DNA of 64,000 nt from Cardinalis cardinalis (lineage: Eukaryota > Chordata > Aves > Passeriformes > Cardinalidae): contig JACDOX010000117.1 in the NCBI GenBank assembly GCA_014549065.1, forward strand, positions 1,101,322-1,165,321. The letters are read 5' to 3'. The notes beneath the pieces are model-generated. The model saw only the letters and a list, made by a program, of their open reading frames with translations. It was not told the DNA's origin and searched no databases. A program made the translations under genes and the position numbers. This document shows positions 12,561 to 25,959 of the stretch, one piece after another; the first letter of the stretch is position 1; each line of letters opens with the position of its first letter.

Positions 12561-13559
12561 GTTCATGCTACCAGGAAGGTGGGTTCAGTGGCAGCAGCCC
12601 TCCCATTTGTTAGATGAGCCTTGTCTTCATAGGGAATGGGGATGGGGACAGATCCAGAGCACAGAGGGACAGAGATCCCTCACCCAAATCCTGCCCAGAT
12701 CTCACCAGAAATGTGTTATGGGACAACAGGGATAAATTTAGGGATGCTGAAGGTGTTCAAGCCTTTGTTTGCAAAGATTCAAGGTGTAACAGTCAGCAAA
12801 TGTCAAGGCTGCAGAGCAGTACCTGTGTTGACTTAGAGGATTTCTTGAGGCCTAAAAAATCCCCTCAAAAGTCCCCAGACCTCAAACCCCATCACTGACA
12901 CCATGACCAGCAGTGGCAGGTGTCACTAGCTGGCAGCAGTGGTGATTTGTCACATTGACCTCATCCATTAGCAGCAGGAGGGAGTCCCANACAGGAGTTT
13001 TTACAGAGGGCTCTAGGCAGGTTTTGGCACCTTCTCTCTGGATCANAAACACAGTCCTCACAGGCGGCTCCAACCATGAAAATGGATGGGAGAAGCCATC
13101 AGTATTACTCAGTCTCTGCCATAAAAGCACAGACAGAGGGAGAATCCAGAGGAGGAATCCCTCAGCCCAGCCGGCAGGGACAGAGCATCCCCTGAACCCT
13201 CCAGCGCAGCCCCCTGGGCTCAGCCCAACCCGTGCCCTGAGCCTCGTCCCCACCACACACATCCACCCGTCTCAGCAAGCACACACTTCCCAGGCAGCCC
13301 TCATCTGCAAGGACCTCCAGCTTTTTGGCAGCTGCTGCACCAGGGAGCATTTTCCTTCTGCGCTCCAGGAGAGCCCACAGAGAGCGGCGGCGGTTTCGGC
13401 GTCGGGGCTCTGCCTGCCAATGCAGCACTGTCAGTGCCTCAGAGGGGGCTGCTGCAGGCACAGAGCTGGCCAAGTCCTGCTTATCTGATGGGATCTACCA
13501 GCGCCCCTGCTTCCAGCAGTACCACTTCAGGTTTTTCTGTCAGCTGATGATATGAGGCT

Positions 13560-13990
13560 GAAATGAAGATAAATGAGAGTAAAAGAAGAGAAATCCCTCC
13601 TCAAGAAACATTTGAATGCAGGATAAAAAGCAACCAGTGACAAGGACTTCTTTTTTTCTTCTCCCCAAACTTTAGGAACTCGGATGTGGGTGTGAATATC
13701 ACTTTAAGGATTTATAAAATGACACATGGCCTCACCTGTCAGCATGCCAAAATCTGAATGTCGGTTTTAATTACACCGAATATTTTACTTTCTTATGCAG
13801 AGGCATAATCAATTATCTTATTTAAAGGCATTACGATAATGTGTGTGTAAAATGGAGCCATTCCCTGTATTGCATTAGATTCTCTAATTATAGGAGAATG
13901 TTTGGAGCTAAAATGTCAGCCTGTCATCTGGCGGGTGTGTAATTCATGATCTGCATTTGCCGGCACGGATGGAGCTGACAAAAAATTGTA
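13560..13990. other. Candidate conserved noncoding element (AT-rich)
   Basis: About 430 bp of AT-rich sequence in GC-rich flanks, within the N-free run 13,047-14,531. It has repeated homeodomain and MEF2-like cores (TTTTAATTACACC, CAATTATCTTATTT, CTCTAATTATAGG) and a CACCTGTC E-box near 13,733. No open frame of interest. It has the look of a vertebrate developmental enhancer; conservation itself cannot be seen here. Confidence 0.35.
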
Positions 13991-16483
13991 TTCATTCTCT
14001 TCCACTGCTTTGGCCTCAAATTTGCCTGGCCTGGAGGGGACAAATCCCACCCTGTCTCCCTTCTGGAGCACAGCAAGTCCATCCTGCCCTGTGCTGGGGG
14101 GATGAAGCTGTGAGGAGCTGAGTTTGCCAAAGTGTTCTCTGTCTGTGGGTGTTTCTTAGTTAGACCTCACTGAGCCTGGAGAGCGAGTGTGGGGTTACAC
14201 ACCAAGCTCTTGGGCAGTGAGGAGCTGTTTGGATGTGATCATGAGCTCAGCAAATGCTTCCTCATGTCCCACATGGCAGGAGGAGACTGAGGCGTGAGCA
14301 GAGCTGGAGGCAGAAGACAGAACCCACCAGGGACTTTTCAAAACAGCCTCATCTGAATTACGAATAATGAAAGCCCTCCAACTCTCAGTTATTAAAGCAG
14401 AGGGATTAGATAAAAATAGTGTGCTTGTTTCTTGGGATCTTAGTCCTTTCTCTAAGCATTACCCAAGTGAAAGCAGCCTGGATGATTTCAGTGCCTGTTT
14501 TGCAGGACAGCTCCTGATCACATCCATGATGNCACTTCTAGGTCAACAACCACACAGAGGGAAGAGAGAAACCTCTTTGTCTTGGGGCAGGGGCAAGGGG
14601 GAGATTGTGGTTTGGGAATTTATGAAACTTTATCAGGAAATGGGAAACACTGCAGTGAGATTGCTGTGAGAGCACTGAAACAGAGACCACGATTCCTGGG
14701 GGTGAGGGCAGCAACAAGCATCACCTGGAGGTGACACCCTAGCAGCAGCATCCCAAAAGGAAGGTCCTGATGAAGGAAATGCTGCTGGTGGCTNTGGCAT
14801 TAGCCAAAGGGACATATCACAGAGGGCAGTGCCATTGCTGTGTCCAGCTCCAGGTGATGCTGCTTGACCTCCCAGTCACCCAAAAGCAGANGCTGTAGGA
14901 CCAGACACATCATCCTGTGCTGTGCCACGGGCTGTGGGCAGTGCAATCTCCTGGCCTGTCCCTGTGCCCCAGATCTCAGACCAGATCCACCCTCTGGATT
15001 TCCTGGAGTGACCTGGATCAATGCAGCAGAGCAGGACATGGGTCTCCCCAGTGCTCCCCACGTCACTCACACTCCCCAGCCCTCACTCCCAGCCCTGCCT
15101 TCCCTGCATGCAGGTATCCTAACACAGCCTCTTCCCCAGGCTGCCAAGGATGTGCACGATGCCATTAAGAGGCTTATTAAAAAGTGATGCTCCAATTTAA
15201 CACCTATTAGCCAGCACGGTGCCCTTTAACGGCGCGGGGGAACCTGCAAATGGAAGCCCCAGCTCCCAGCAGAACCCTAAGAGGCTGAGTTTAACTTTAT
15301 GGCTCCAATTAGAGCAACACTAAAGCAGCACCGACGCCGTGGATTTATGAACACTGAGCCCATCCCAGAGGGCTGCTGGCCAATGCCAACAGCAGGCACA
15401 GGCAGGGCTTTGCCAGCTGTGACCAGGCCACCACAATGCCCCATCCCCCCAAAGGGGAGATNTGGGGGAGCTTCTAGGGAAGGGATGGCGTCAAACAAAG
15501 GGGGACGAGGGAGAGAACAGGCTGAACCCATCCCTGGTCATTGCTGCAATTTGAGTTTCCTATTTTAGGGGATGTCACCAGCTGGTGGGATGCTAAGGCA
15601 GAGCAGGGGAATGTCTCTCTGGGTGTCAAATCTTCCTTTGGTCTGGATGAACAGGGCCAGAGTGGGAGGGAGAGCAGCTGCCTGCACACAAGGGTTGAAG
15701 ATGTTTAAAGCACTTGGTTGTTCCGGGAGGTTTATAGGCTGCCTTTGCCTAATAAAGTCATTTTTCAGCCTCTTGCGTCACCCTAATTACTTGTCACAAT
15801 AACGAGGCGCAGCCCTCGTGAGCTGTGCTCCCTGGCCCTGGCAGGACAGACAGCAGGATGCAGGAGCCTGCAGGGAGGATGGAGACTCAGTGTCACACAT
15901 CCCCACCCCTCAGCCCCTGAGGTCATTTCCCCACGCACCTGCTGGTTCCCATTTCCTCATCCTGCTCCCCAAAGCAGCGCACAAACACCTCGGGAGGGCC
16001 CCTCCTGCCGGGGTTGTGTTGCTGCAGGGATGGGAGCAGCGTTTCAGCAGCGCTTCAGGATCATAAATATCCCCTCCCTGGGACNGAGAGATGTCCCCAG
16101 CCCTGAGCCACTAGTGCTTAGTAAGGACAGCTGGGGAAAGGCGGGACAGCAGGAGCAGGTCCTGTTTTGGATCCTCCAGCAGCACATTTCTCTCGCCGCA
16201 AACCACNCATGGAGCTGCAGTCCTGCCACAGCAGCTCCTACGTGCCCCAGGGAGCAGCCACTGCCCACATCCCTGCCTGCACTGGCAGAGGAGGCTGCAC
16301 AGCTCCCTCTGAAACTTTCTCCCACCCCGCTCAGGCTGCTGAGAAAGCCCAGGAAGGATCTCATTGCTGCAGTTTTCTCCCTGTGCCCGTCACTGTCTCA
16401 GCGCCCAGCATGCCCCCACCAGCACAGGCTGTCATTTCCTCACCATGAACCTCTAACAGCTCTTTTTTTTACTCTTCATTCAG

Positions 16484-16508
16484 ACAAACAAACAAACAAA
16501 CAAACAAA
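16484..16508. repeat. (ACAA)n microsatellite
   Basis: Six tandem ACAA/CAAA tetramers, uninterrupted. Confidence 0.95.
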
Positions 16509-18283
16509 TCATTCCAGGCCTTTGTAATGAGAGGAAAATTAGTAGCAGGTGAAAGCGGATTTTAATGAGACAAAACTGTTCCCAGCATAGCCTTGGAACA
16601 GCAATTCCTTCCCTGCCCTTTTGCTCTTCTCTGGTTTGAGTGGGGAAAGAGCAAATTAGCATGGGGAAGGCACAAGGTTTTCCTGAGCAAAGTACAGGTC
16701 TAACAGAGAGCTTGCCCCAGGTGTCTGTGTCCCCACTTGCTCCCTGCATGGATTCCCCCATCATCCATCCTCTGTCTGTTCTCCAGGCACTGGATCCAGT
16801 CCTTATTCCTGTGCAATGCTCACAAAGTGAGAACTTTTCAGGCTGAAAACCAAACAAACTCCTTCAACACAAAATGTTTGATTTCATTCTCACATTGCTT
16901 AACTTGTTTCTTATGCTAAAGAAAAAAAAAATGGAAAGAAAGAAGGAAGAACAATGGCAAGCACCAAAACCCCAGCATTTGGGAACAAAGAGTCTCAAGT
17001 TTGGGTTCTGGAGAGGCTAATGAACTGCCTGGATGTGGTCACAGGCTGCCCAAGAAATGCCTCAGCTTTGAGCCAAAGCAGGGTGTTTGACTTGAATTCA
17101 TTAGTTCCTTTTGTTCCTCTTGCCACTATTTTCTCTGCATTTGTTTACATGAAGAAAATCCCCCCCTTCCCATTCCCCAGCTCTCCTCACATATTAGAGG
17201 AACATTATAGGATATTTATAGCTCAGCTGAGCTTGCTAAATGCCTTCTTCTAGGAAAATAGTTCATCAAAGTGTCTATTTTGACTCTTTGCTTATTCTCC
17301 CTTTCCCATCTGTTCCTGCTTCCATCACTGGAAGCTGGGCACCCCCTGAGTGAGAGCGGGCAGGGGTGCAGGGCTCAGTTTGGGGAGGACACCTGGCTTA
17401 GGCAGGAGCAGCAAGTGTGAGCACCAGCTCTGCCACTGCCTTTGTGGACATCCCTTCAGTGCCACTGCAAAATGTCCTCGGTGCCACCACACACCTGGGT
17501 GCAGCAGGGAGCTAACCAGGCTCCAGCCAAGGCAGGAGTAGCTGAGCTGAACACCCCAGCCGTGGGATGGCAATAAAGGGACCTNCAGAGAGGTTTGCCT
17601 CACTCCAAGGGAAATCCCAGTCACGTGTGGCAGGCCTGGCTGCAGAGCAGACACTGTCCCCTGCAAGAGGGACAGCAGTGTTTCANCTGGCTGCACCCAT
17701 TCATCACACACTGGGCAGTGCAGAGAGGGGAGCCCCTGGGCACAGCGTGCTGCTGCCACCCTGCCTGGGAAAGAGCATCCCCTGGCACAGAGCACTTCAC
17801 TGCACGGCTCTGCTTTCAGTGAAAGGCTGGCAAACTTGACAAACTTTGAAGAAAAATCCTCATGCCCTCAGGCTGCAGAGACAGCTGTAGTGTTTGCAGA
17901 GCAGGCAGGGGGATGCCTCTGAGAATCCCACAGAGACACAGTAGGAGCAACACGATGTGGGAAGCCTCCACTTTTTACCACCAGAGATTATTCAGACAAT
18001 TTCAGAAAGGTGACAGGAGTGACAGCCTGCTCCCAGCTCCTTGCTCCCAGCTCCAGGTAGCTCTGGAGCCACATCTGTACCAGCACATCTGGCAGGTGTC
18101 CCTCAGAGCAAAAGCTGTGCTCATCACCTGAGCACAGACTGGGGCATCCCACCAGTCCCTCTGCACCCCCACCTGTGGCCACATGGCCAACATCTCCCCT
18201 GCTCCCCTTTCTCTTAATATGTAGAAGGAAAACATCTGAGATCACTGCAGTTTCATTGTCAGATTTGGCAGCCTTTTCATATT

Positions 18284-18305
18284 TGCTTGGATTGAGATAT
18301 AAATT
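18284..18305 (+). repeat. Copy 1 of an exact 22-bp dispersed repeat
   Basis: Identical over 22 bp (TGCTTGGATTGAG followed by ATATAAATT) to 20,319-20,340, with unrelated flanks on both sides. It lies in an AT-rich island that continues to about 18,370. Confidence 0.9.
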
Positions 18306-20318
18306 GAATTTGGTTTTCTCCCGCTGACTCAGTTATTTGTTATAGGAATAAGCATGTGGTAATGGATTAGACAGGGGAAAGAGATTTCTCTTTCAGGCGT
18401 GTGCACAAGGTGGGATTTGCCATGCCCTGTCCCACGTTTTCCTGGTGTGGCTTTGCATCATCGATGACTTTACAAGCACCTTCCCCTCATTGCCTGGCCA
18501 CAGCTGGACGTGGGATTTTTTCATGGCAGACTTGTGCACCTTTCCCCAAATCCTGCAATGTTTTAGTGAGGAAGAAATTTAACCAGCAGTGAAGTAATTT
18601 GCTAAGTCTGCTCCCCACCCATATCCTTCCCTCTTCCCTTGTCCACATCACTCACTTTGCTGGAAACAGTGCAAAGAGTTTCTCCTCAGCTGTGCCTGCA
18701 ACAACCTCCCTGCCTGAGGAGCTGTCAAGCTCCCTTTGCNCTTCCATCTTCCATTTGTGCAGGCCAGGAATGGCACAGGATGCTCTCTGCACCCCAGCCA
18801 CATCCTTCCCACCTCCCTGCTGGCAGCAGGNCCATGCTGCACCCCCAGCAGCCCTGCAGGGACAGTGGCAGGGAGAAGGGCAGCATATGTGGCATTGACT
18901 CNTGGATTTGCCCACCAGCTTTGCCAGTTCTACATTTCCCATCCCAGTACTGCTGTTTGGTCCATGGTGTTGCACCCCTGGTCTTCCTCCAGTGCCACCT
19001 GGGGGCAAACAGAGCCCCCCAAANCCCAAGCATGTTGCAGGCAGCAGAGCCCAGCTCTGGCTCCTCAGCATCCCTCCTTCATGGCACCTGTGGGANGCTG
19101 TCATGGCAAACACCCAGGAGCTGCTGTCGCTGGCACTTGACAGGGATGCAGGTCACTGCAGCATCCCTGAAGCCACAGCACACTCTGCAGGCACTCCCAC
19201 CACAGCACTGACCCCAAACCCTCCACCTGGTCCCTCAGNGCCACAATCTCGAGTCCCTGACACTGCACGGGTCCCCAGGGATGGTGGCACTGGGCTGCAG
19301 AGGAGTCTGTGCCCACAGTTCCCAGCACTGGGGCCATGAGGAGCCCATGACCACAGACACCAGCAGAAAAAGGCATCAAAAGGCATCTAAGATCNAAATA
19401 GCTTATTTGACACTGGCCAATTCAGGGACAGGCAGTAAACTGCATATAGCACGCTGCAAGGCATGCCACAGCTTAGGGGTTTTGATTCTTTTCACATGTA
19501 AATACANGCCTATATTCAAAATAACCATCATCAGTACAAACACTATCCATGTCTTTCATGCAGACTCAGTTTAATCCAACCGCGGATTGGATTTTTCAGA
19601 TCCGCGGAAAGAGAGAAAACTCACTGAAAACTCCTATTGTCCCACCTTCCCCAAAAGCCCTGCTGCCCACTGCAGCCCCTGTTNACAAACCACCCGGGAT
19701 CCACTGCCTGCAGCCCAGCCCAACCCCCGGTGGGATTTGGCAGCTGCTGCAGGGCTTGGCCCCTTCTGATGCTGATTCCAGCTGCAGGGCTCCAGCACAG
19801 CCCGGCCACGGCTCCGCTAATTCTATCAGCATAAACATGGTTTATAGGGCTGCCACTCTGCCTGTCAGCCTTTCTAAATCACCCTGTGCAATGGTCCCCA
19901 TCCCTCAGCAGAGCCCCAGCCCCTCTCCTGAGNTCAGACATGCTCAGAGATCCCCCTCAGCCGCAAACAGCACCAAAGGAAAGTTGGCATCTGGCAGGGA
20001 TGTGACAGGAGCAGCCTCCAGCAAGGAAACCTCCACACCAGCCAGAGAGCAGGTCAGCCTCTGCACACCCCTGGAGCACACCCTGCAGGGAGGCATTAAG
20101 GGGAAAATAAAATCAAACAAGCAAGAAAACAAAGCCCTCAGAGGAAAGAAAATATAAGCTACACAGCTCTATGAAGTAAAAAAGCAGAATNGCCACAGAG
20201 CAAGCTCCCCACCAACCCAACTGCTGCCAGTACCCCCACCCCTGAGCATTTTGGTGGCAGTGGCTTTGATTTTTTTGTTGTTGTTAATACTCTGCCCAGT
20301 TGCCCAGGATATGCCCAG

Positions 20319-20340
20319 TGCTTGGATTGAGATATAAATT
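20319..20340 (+). repeat. Copy 2 of an exact 22-bp dispersed repeat
   Basis: Second copy of the 22-mer at 18,284-18,305, in the same orientation and about 2.03 kb away. The bases on either side differ, so it is not part of a longer recent duplication. Confidence 0.9.
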
Positions 20341-22499
20341 AGGGCAAACACCATTTTTTGAGCTTGAGCCCCCGTCAAGCTGGTATGAAGCACCAGTGGT
20401 TCCTGACCCCCACATCAGTGGTTTCATCTGCAGTGGTTTTCACCCAGCCCCAGCTCTCAGGCATCTCCCTGTCCCGGTGGCACACACCCTGGGCAGGGAA
20501 GGAGGCCAGGGCTTGCCAGGCAGCAGCAGCATTTCTGAGCAGAGCTCTTGCAGCGTTCCCGTCCTTTCCCACATGCTGGGCAGCAGAAGCAGCCACAGCG
20601 TCCCCACCTCGGAGGAAAGGAGCCACGAGGCAGACAGAGCCTCTGGGCAGGGCAGCTCTGCAGTGCAGGCTGCCAGGAGCCAGCCAGGGTGCTCCTGAAG
20701 AGCATCCAGAGAGCATCAATAAGGTGTGGCAGCAAAGCCTTGGCTGGAATTCCCACTGGGAATCTCCTGATGGCCCAGAGAGACACTGGGATGTCCCAGG
20801 GCTGCACTGGTCCCATCAAGGGCTGCTCTGGGGTGACTCTTGATCTCCAAGGAAGCACCCCCCCAAAATAAATGTGAGTGGTCTCAGGAGAGAGTGAGGA
20901 TGATGGGGGCTCTGGGGAGCTGCACACCNGGGAAATGTGGCTCAAACAAATCCACATGGGGAAGNGTGGGCTGGCAGCTCTCTGCCTGAGGCTCTGAGCC
21001 TCCAGAGACACGAGGGTGGGGGTTAAAACCCACTGCTCAGCTGGCACTGNCTGGCAGAGGCAGGGCGTCCCCTGGGCTCCCTGGTGGAGGCACACACTGA
21101 TGGAGCTCAGCATCCTCCTGTGCTGCTCCCATCACAGCCTGCCACCTTCACTCCCCAAACCTGCCCCAGACGTGGCAAACTAAACAACAAAGCCAGCAAA
21201 GGGCCTTTGTTGCTGCAGCAGGGCCTCTCGGCTGGCCCTGTCCACCCCTCGTGTCTTACCTGGGCTGAGCCTCTGCTCAAGCACATGTGCCTCTCACATA
21301 TTTAAAAATAGAAATAATAACAACCTCCTCTCTTGCCCGCCTGGTTGGGAAAATAGCTTAATTAGTTAATAAGGGGTATAATTTGTTGTGTAGCTGTGTG
21401 AAGAACTTGCAGAGGGCAAGCTAAGTCACAAAGCCCGAGCAAGGAGCCCTAGAGGTGGGCTGGGGAGGGGAAAATGCCCCAGCCATGTCCTGTGGGGAGA
21501 CCCAGCTCTGCCTCNAGCATCACAACAATTTCCAGGCCAGGCCTGAGGGTCTTCTCTTGGTGGTGAAATAGCTGTGTCCAGGGGGAAAAGTTGCGGCAAA
21601 TCAATGTTTTTGTGTGTTTTAGAACAATTTCTGCCCAAGCTAGCAGTGCAGCTGGATCTTAAGCAAGAGGCTGCTGACACCAGACATGGGGAGGGGGTTC
21701 CTTTCTCTGTACTGAGGCGTGGGGTTCAGCATCCCCCTGGGATTTCCCCTTTTCTTTCTCCTGGGGAAGGGCAGGAAGGCGAGCAGAGGATGGTTCTTTA
21801 CTCCCACACACTCAAACCCAACAGCAGTGGAGATGCTGGCTCCTGGACGTGGATTCCAAAGCCTCTCTCTGCAAATGCACTGGGCTTGTACACCTGGGGA
21901 CACTGCCCTCATCTCCTGTCCCAGCTGCAGGGCAGGACCTGGCCACCCAGCACCCAGAACAAACTCCTGCCTGATCCAAAACAACAATTGCTTATCCACA
22001 ACAACACCTGCAAAGGCACAAAATGGATCTTCCTATGGAGTCCCTGCCATGCTGCACAAGAGGCTTCAGTGCTCCTTCTCCCCAAACCTGGGGCAGAGTC
22101 CCTGTGGTGGCAGCCAGGATGCTGCAGCAGTTACAGTTCCCAGGAATTGTCCTTACAGCCCCACTTTCTGCTGGATCTTGTTGAGGGTAAGCTCTTACAC
22201 TCTCCTGACACCACTGAGCACCAGCTGAAATCCTACCAAGGGCAAGGGAAGGCTCCTGGGGTCCTCCGAGAGCCACTGGGACATACTGGAGGACCCAAAG
22301 GATTTTCCCCAGGTATCAAAAGCAAAGACNCAGCAAATTTGTCTTTCTTCCCCCATGGCAGCTCTCTGCATCCCATTTGGGTGTCATTATAGGTAATTCC
22401 CTGCTTGATGTCTCGTCAGAGGTGGGGGAGGGAGGCGCCATTTCAGGAAAAGACAAAAGGGCTCTTTCTTCATCAGCATTAACCTCAGGCAGCTCTTGA

Positions 22500-22830
22500 G
22501 AAAAATTCTGGGCAATTAGTGGAGCATAAGAAGATTTATAATTGAAATCTAGTTTGTAGCACTACAGGCAGCTCCCTCGAAAGATGTTTCTCAGAGACCA
22601 AAAAAATAGGGGGGGAGAAAACAATACAGAGAGACAGAGGGGGAGAGGGAACTGGTTAAAGAGTTTTAAAATCTCACTGGAAACTCCATTTAGTTTAACA
22701 TTGCATGATAGCTTTCATAATTCAGAACAAAGTGCAAAGCTCTTTAATGAGGCCATTAATGACCCTTTAATTTACTCCACCAGGGCTGAATTCATAAAAC
22801 ATTTATGTTCCATTTACACAGGATTTTCCT
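22500..22830. other. Candidate conserved noncoding element (AT-rich)
   Basis: AT-rich island with dense homeodomain-type cores (GCAATTAGTGG, TTTATAATTG, CCATTAATGACC, CTTTAATTTAC) and an ATGATAG/TTCATAAT section, inside the N-free run 22,331-23,416. No ORF of interest. The regulatory reading is inference. Confidence 0.28.
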
Positions 22831-23416
22831 GAGACTGTTCGGGGCAAGTCACCATCAGAGAGCAGGTGGGATGAAACAGAGGATTCTTCTTTTCTGTTCC
22901 TACTCTTCTTCACCCCAGCACTGAAGCTCCACGTGTGCCTTTTAATTCTGCCAGAGAAGCTGCAGGGACCCAGGAGGGAGGAGAGCCATTTTTGACTCTT
23001 CTGCATGGTAAACAGATGCAGAGTGCTCTCTTGGATTCTGCTCTAGGAACAGTGAAATCCTTTTAAAGATTGAGCTGTGGCATCGACAGCCAGCCTCAGA
23101 AAACGTTTTTAGAAATCATTACAGCCCAGCTCCAATTCATTACTGACTTGTGATATCAGATTTGCTCTTGGGGTAGCACTGTTGAGAGCATCCAGGGAGA
23201 TATGACCCCCTCCCAGCTTTCCAGGCTGCTTTCCACGCTTGGGGTGGTGACGGGGGAAGGCTCAAAGAATGCAGGTACAGGGATGAGGGCTGGGGATGCT
23301 GCTGCTGACTGCTCTGCTTGCTGCTGAGGGTGGGCTGGGAGCTGCTGCCAGGCTGCTGGTAGGGATGGTCACTGAGATTGTCTCAGTACCTCCTGTCCTG
23401 CAGCTCAGAGAGCTGN

Positions 23417-23454
23417 CANGGACANNCAGGGTGAGGATGGGCTGGTTCATNACN
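23417..23454. other. Cluster of six ambiguous bases
   Basis: Six Ns fall in 38 bp, against a background of about one per 300 bp. It is likely a poorly resolved or hyper-polymorphic spot in the assembly, and short frames crossing it should not be trusted. Confidence 0.8.
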
Positions 23455-25751
23455 CCCATTCAGCGCTTCCTGAAAGCCACATGAGCTGCAGCTCATGCTC
23501 CAGTCTGGTTGTCCCACGATCCAAACTGAGCTATTTGTCTCTCCATGTTTTTTCTTCTGTTACAGACTGCAAGCAGGGAGAAGTACCAAGGAATGCTTAA
23601 TTGCTTGTATTGGCTGAAACATCTCTTTTCATTAAAAAAACCTAAACAACTCTTCCTAGTTTATTCCAAAGACCTCACTCTCATTTCTTCAGTAAATGTC
23701 AGTTTCTGAACATCTTCATATAAAAAGAGCCATTAATCATTGCAACGAGGTTCACAGCATCTTAATTTTGCTTTGACCAGCCTTCTCAGCTGCTTGCTCA
23801 GCTTCAGGACTGTTAAGCACTTCTCATCTGCTTCCCTCTGCAGTTTTGACCTAAGGAGGGTTTGTTGCACCAGCAAACAAAATATTCATGGCAAAACCAG
23901 GAGATCAGAGGCGCCAACCCACAAGAATCAGCCCCTCAAAAGCCTCTGCAGGGAGAGGTGAGGAAGATGCTCCAAGGCTCTGAGCACAGTAAGAAAGTTG
24001 GAGAACATGTCCAGAGTCAAACAGCAGCACTTCACAGCTCCCAGTCTGGAGNTGGGTCCACCTGCAGCTTGTGCCTGGTCAGGTGTGGGGACTGTGGGGA
24101 CACAGGCTCAGAGGGAGGTGCCCTTTCCATCTCCCTTGCTCCCTGCCCCTCAGACTCAGGTTCGGTTGCCATTCTCATTTCCTTTCTTCACCCCTCATTT
24201 TGCTGACGCAGGTTAGGAACCTGCTGGCCCATGGAGGCACTGGCACTGCCTGTGTCAGTGCAGCCCATGAGTCACCCTCCTCATGTCACAGCTAGCAGGG
24301 CTGCTGACGCTGATGGCCTCAGAAAGGACACACCAGCACCANCATCACTACCTCTGAAACCATATCAACACACATCAGCCAGGGCTGTGTGCACTCTGGT
24401 TTGGTGTTGTAGGGTGCACTGGCTTCTACACAATGGGTTTGTGGTTGTAGGGTCATTTTTGACTTCAGGGGAAAGAAGCAGAGAGGAAGATTGCTTGACC
24501 TACTTGGATCACTCATGCAGAACTGCTTTGCAGCATAGGGTCAAGTTTGTCAGAACACTTACATCACAAGAAGAAATTATGGCCAAAAGAAACTTTAAAC
24601 ATGTTNAAGGAAAAAAATAACAAAACCCCCACAGACATACACTTCAATGGAGAGAGAAAAAATGCATACTGTTTTTCAAGTATTTCAAAGTATTTTGGAA
24701 TCTCACACTCAGAAGTGATCTGAGCTCTAAAGGCACCAGGACCGTGACAGGGCAAAGAGGAAACTGGTCCCAGTTCCAGCCTAAAGTATCAGCAAAGTGA
24801 CACTTGCAGGAGATCAGTGAATGAGAGGGGAGGGAACCTGCAGCAAGAAGAGGAGGCCAAATGGAAGCAGCTGCCCAAGGGACCAGCGCCTCTGGCAGCA
24901 GCAGGTCACTCACTCTGAGGGGATGCTCTCCATCCCAGTGTGGATGTCATGTACCCCTAGGTGGATGCATTTTGTGGACCACAGAGGTAGGGAAAGTCAA
25001 ATTTTCTTGCTGAAATCACCCTCAAAGGGAGAGGCAGGGGTGCTAAGGGGAGCCATGGATGGAGCTGGCTGCCTCCAGCACTGGGATCATTCCTGGGATG
25101 CTGTGACAGCTGACTGACAGCAGGGAAAGGACGACATCNGAGCAGAACAGAGACACCCTGCTGTCCCACAGAGCTTCCTGCAGCCCTGGGTGCTCCAGGG
25201 GCTCCTCACTCNCCTTGGCCCAATAAACAAACAGCTCTGGGCAGCTCCAGGAAAAAGCTGCCTTAGTTCAACTCTTATTTGATTTCCAGAAACATCAATG
25301 CAGGGATCCCATCCAAACTGGACCCATTTAGTTAGAAACACATGGGGTCTTATTACATTTCCCTGGAAAAAAACACAATGGTTTAAACTAAAAGGGAAAA
25401 TATTTAGTAAAAATCAAAACTTATACACAGAGAGGCTCTGAAAGCTCACAGCCACTNAATTCCTGCTCCTCCATCCCAGTTTCTTGCTCAGCACAACTCC
25501 ACTTACAAAGGCCCACTCTAGGGAAGCTTCCAGCCAAGGGCTTGGGTTTGCTAAGGTTACCCCCACACTGACAGTCATGGGGGGCCAAGACTTGCAGGCT
25601 GTGAAGTACAGGCAGGTTCTTGCAGCTTTCCACATCTGCATCAAATTCTTTACACCTCCAGGTAGCTCACAGACCCCGGGGGCTCCAGAGCTAAGACCTG
25701 GCAGCTGCTGTCCTTGAGGATGTGCAGCGCTCGAAGCCAGCAGCACATCAC

Positions 25752-25959
25752 CTGTACGAGGATCCTTTTGTATTCCAGCTACAACCAGAAATGCAGCTTC
25801 AGCCACACTGAAAGGCCCCTGCACATATATCCATGAGTGATCCAGCCTCTTCTGAGCAATCCAAGATCTCTCTCCACCATTACAGCTGAGTGCAGGCACT
25901 TGAAGATCCTCATGCACCCACTTTCCTGCTGCTACTTTAAAACCCCTAGGACAGGGCAG
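25752..25959 (-). other. Exon-like open segment of unknown function
   Basis: On the minus strand, a 208-nt open segment is bounded by a good acceptor (TTTTTAATATTTCAG, ending at 25,960) and a donor (GTACAG|GTGATG at 25,752/25,751). It lies inside a 202-codon frame. The translation has a Cys-poor, mixed, globular-looking composition, with W, Y, F and V spread as in a real domain. The stretch FLVVAGIQKDPRTGDVLL faintly recalls the end of a MAM domain, but I would not assign it. No partner exon was found nearby. It may be an unannotated exon, a degenerate pseudo-exon or chance. Confidence 0.2.

Noticed and set aside
21574..22392. 272-codon plus-strand ORF
   Set aside because: Ser/Pro/Leu/Gly-rich with no recognisable motif, no splice or promoter support, and an N inside. 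It is near the length expected by chance across 64 kb in both strands.
4463..22772. 16-bp string TAATGACCCTTTAATT shared by 4,463-4,478 and 22,757-22,772
   Set aside because: A single 16-bp match is expected about once by chance in 64 kb, so I do not treat it as a repeat.
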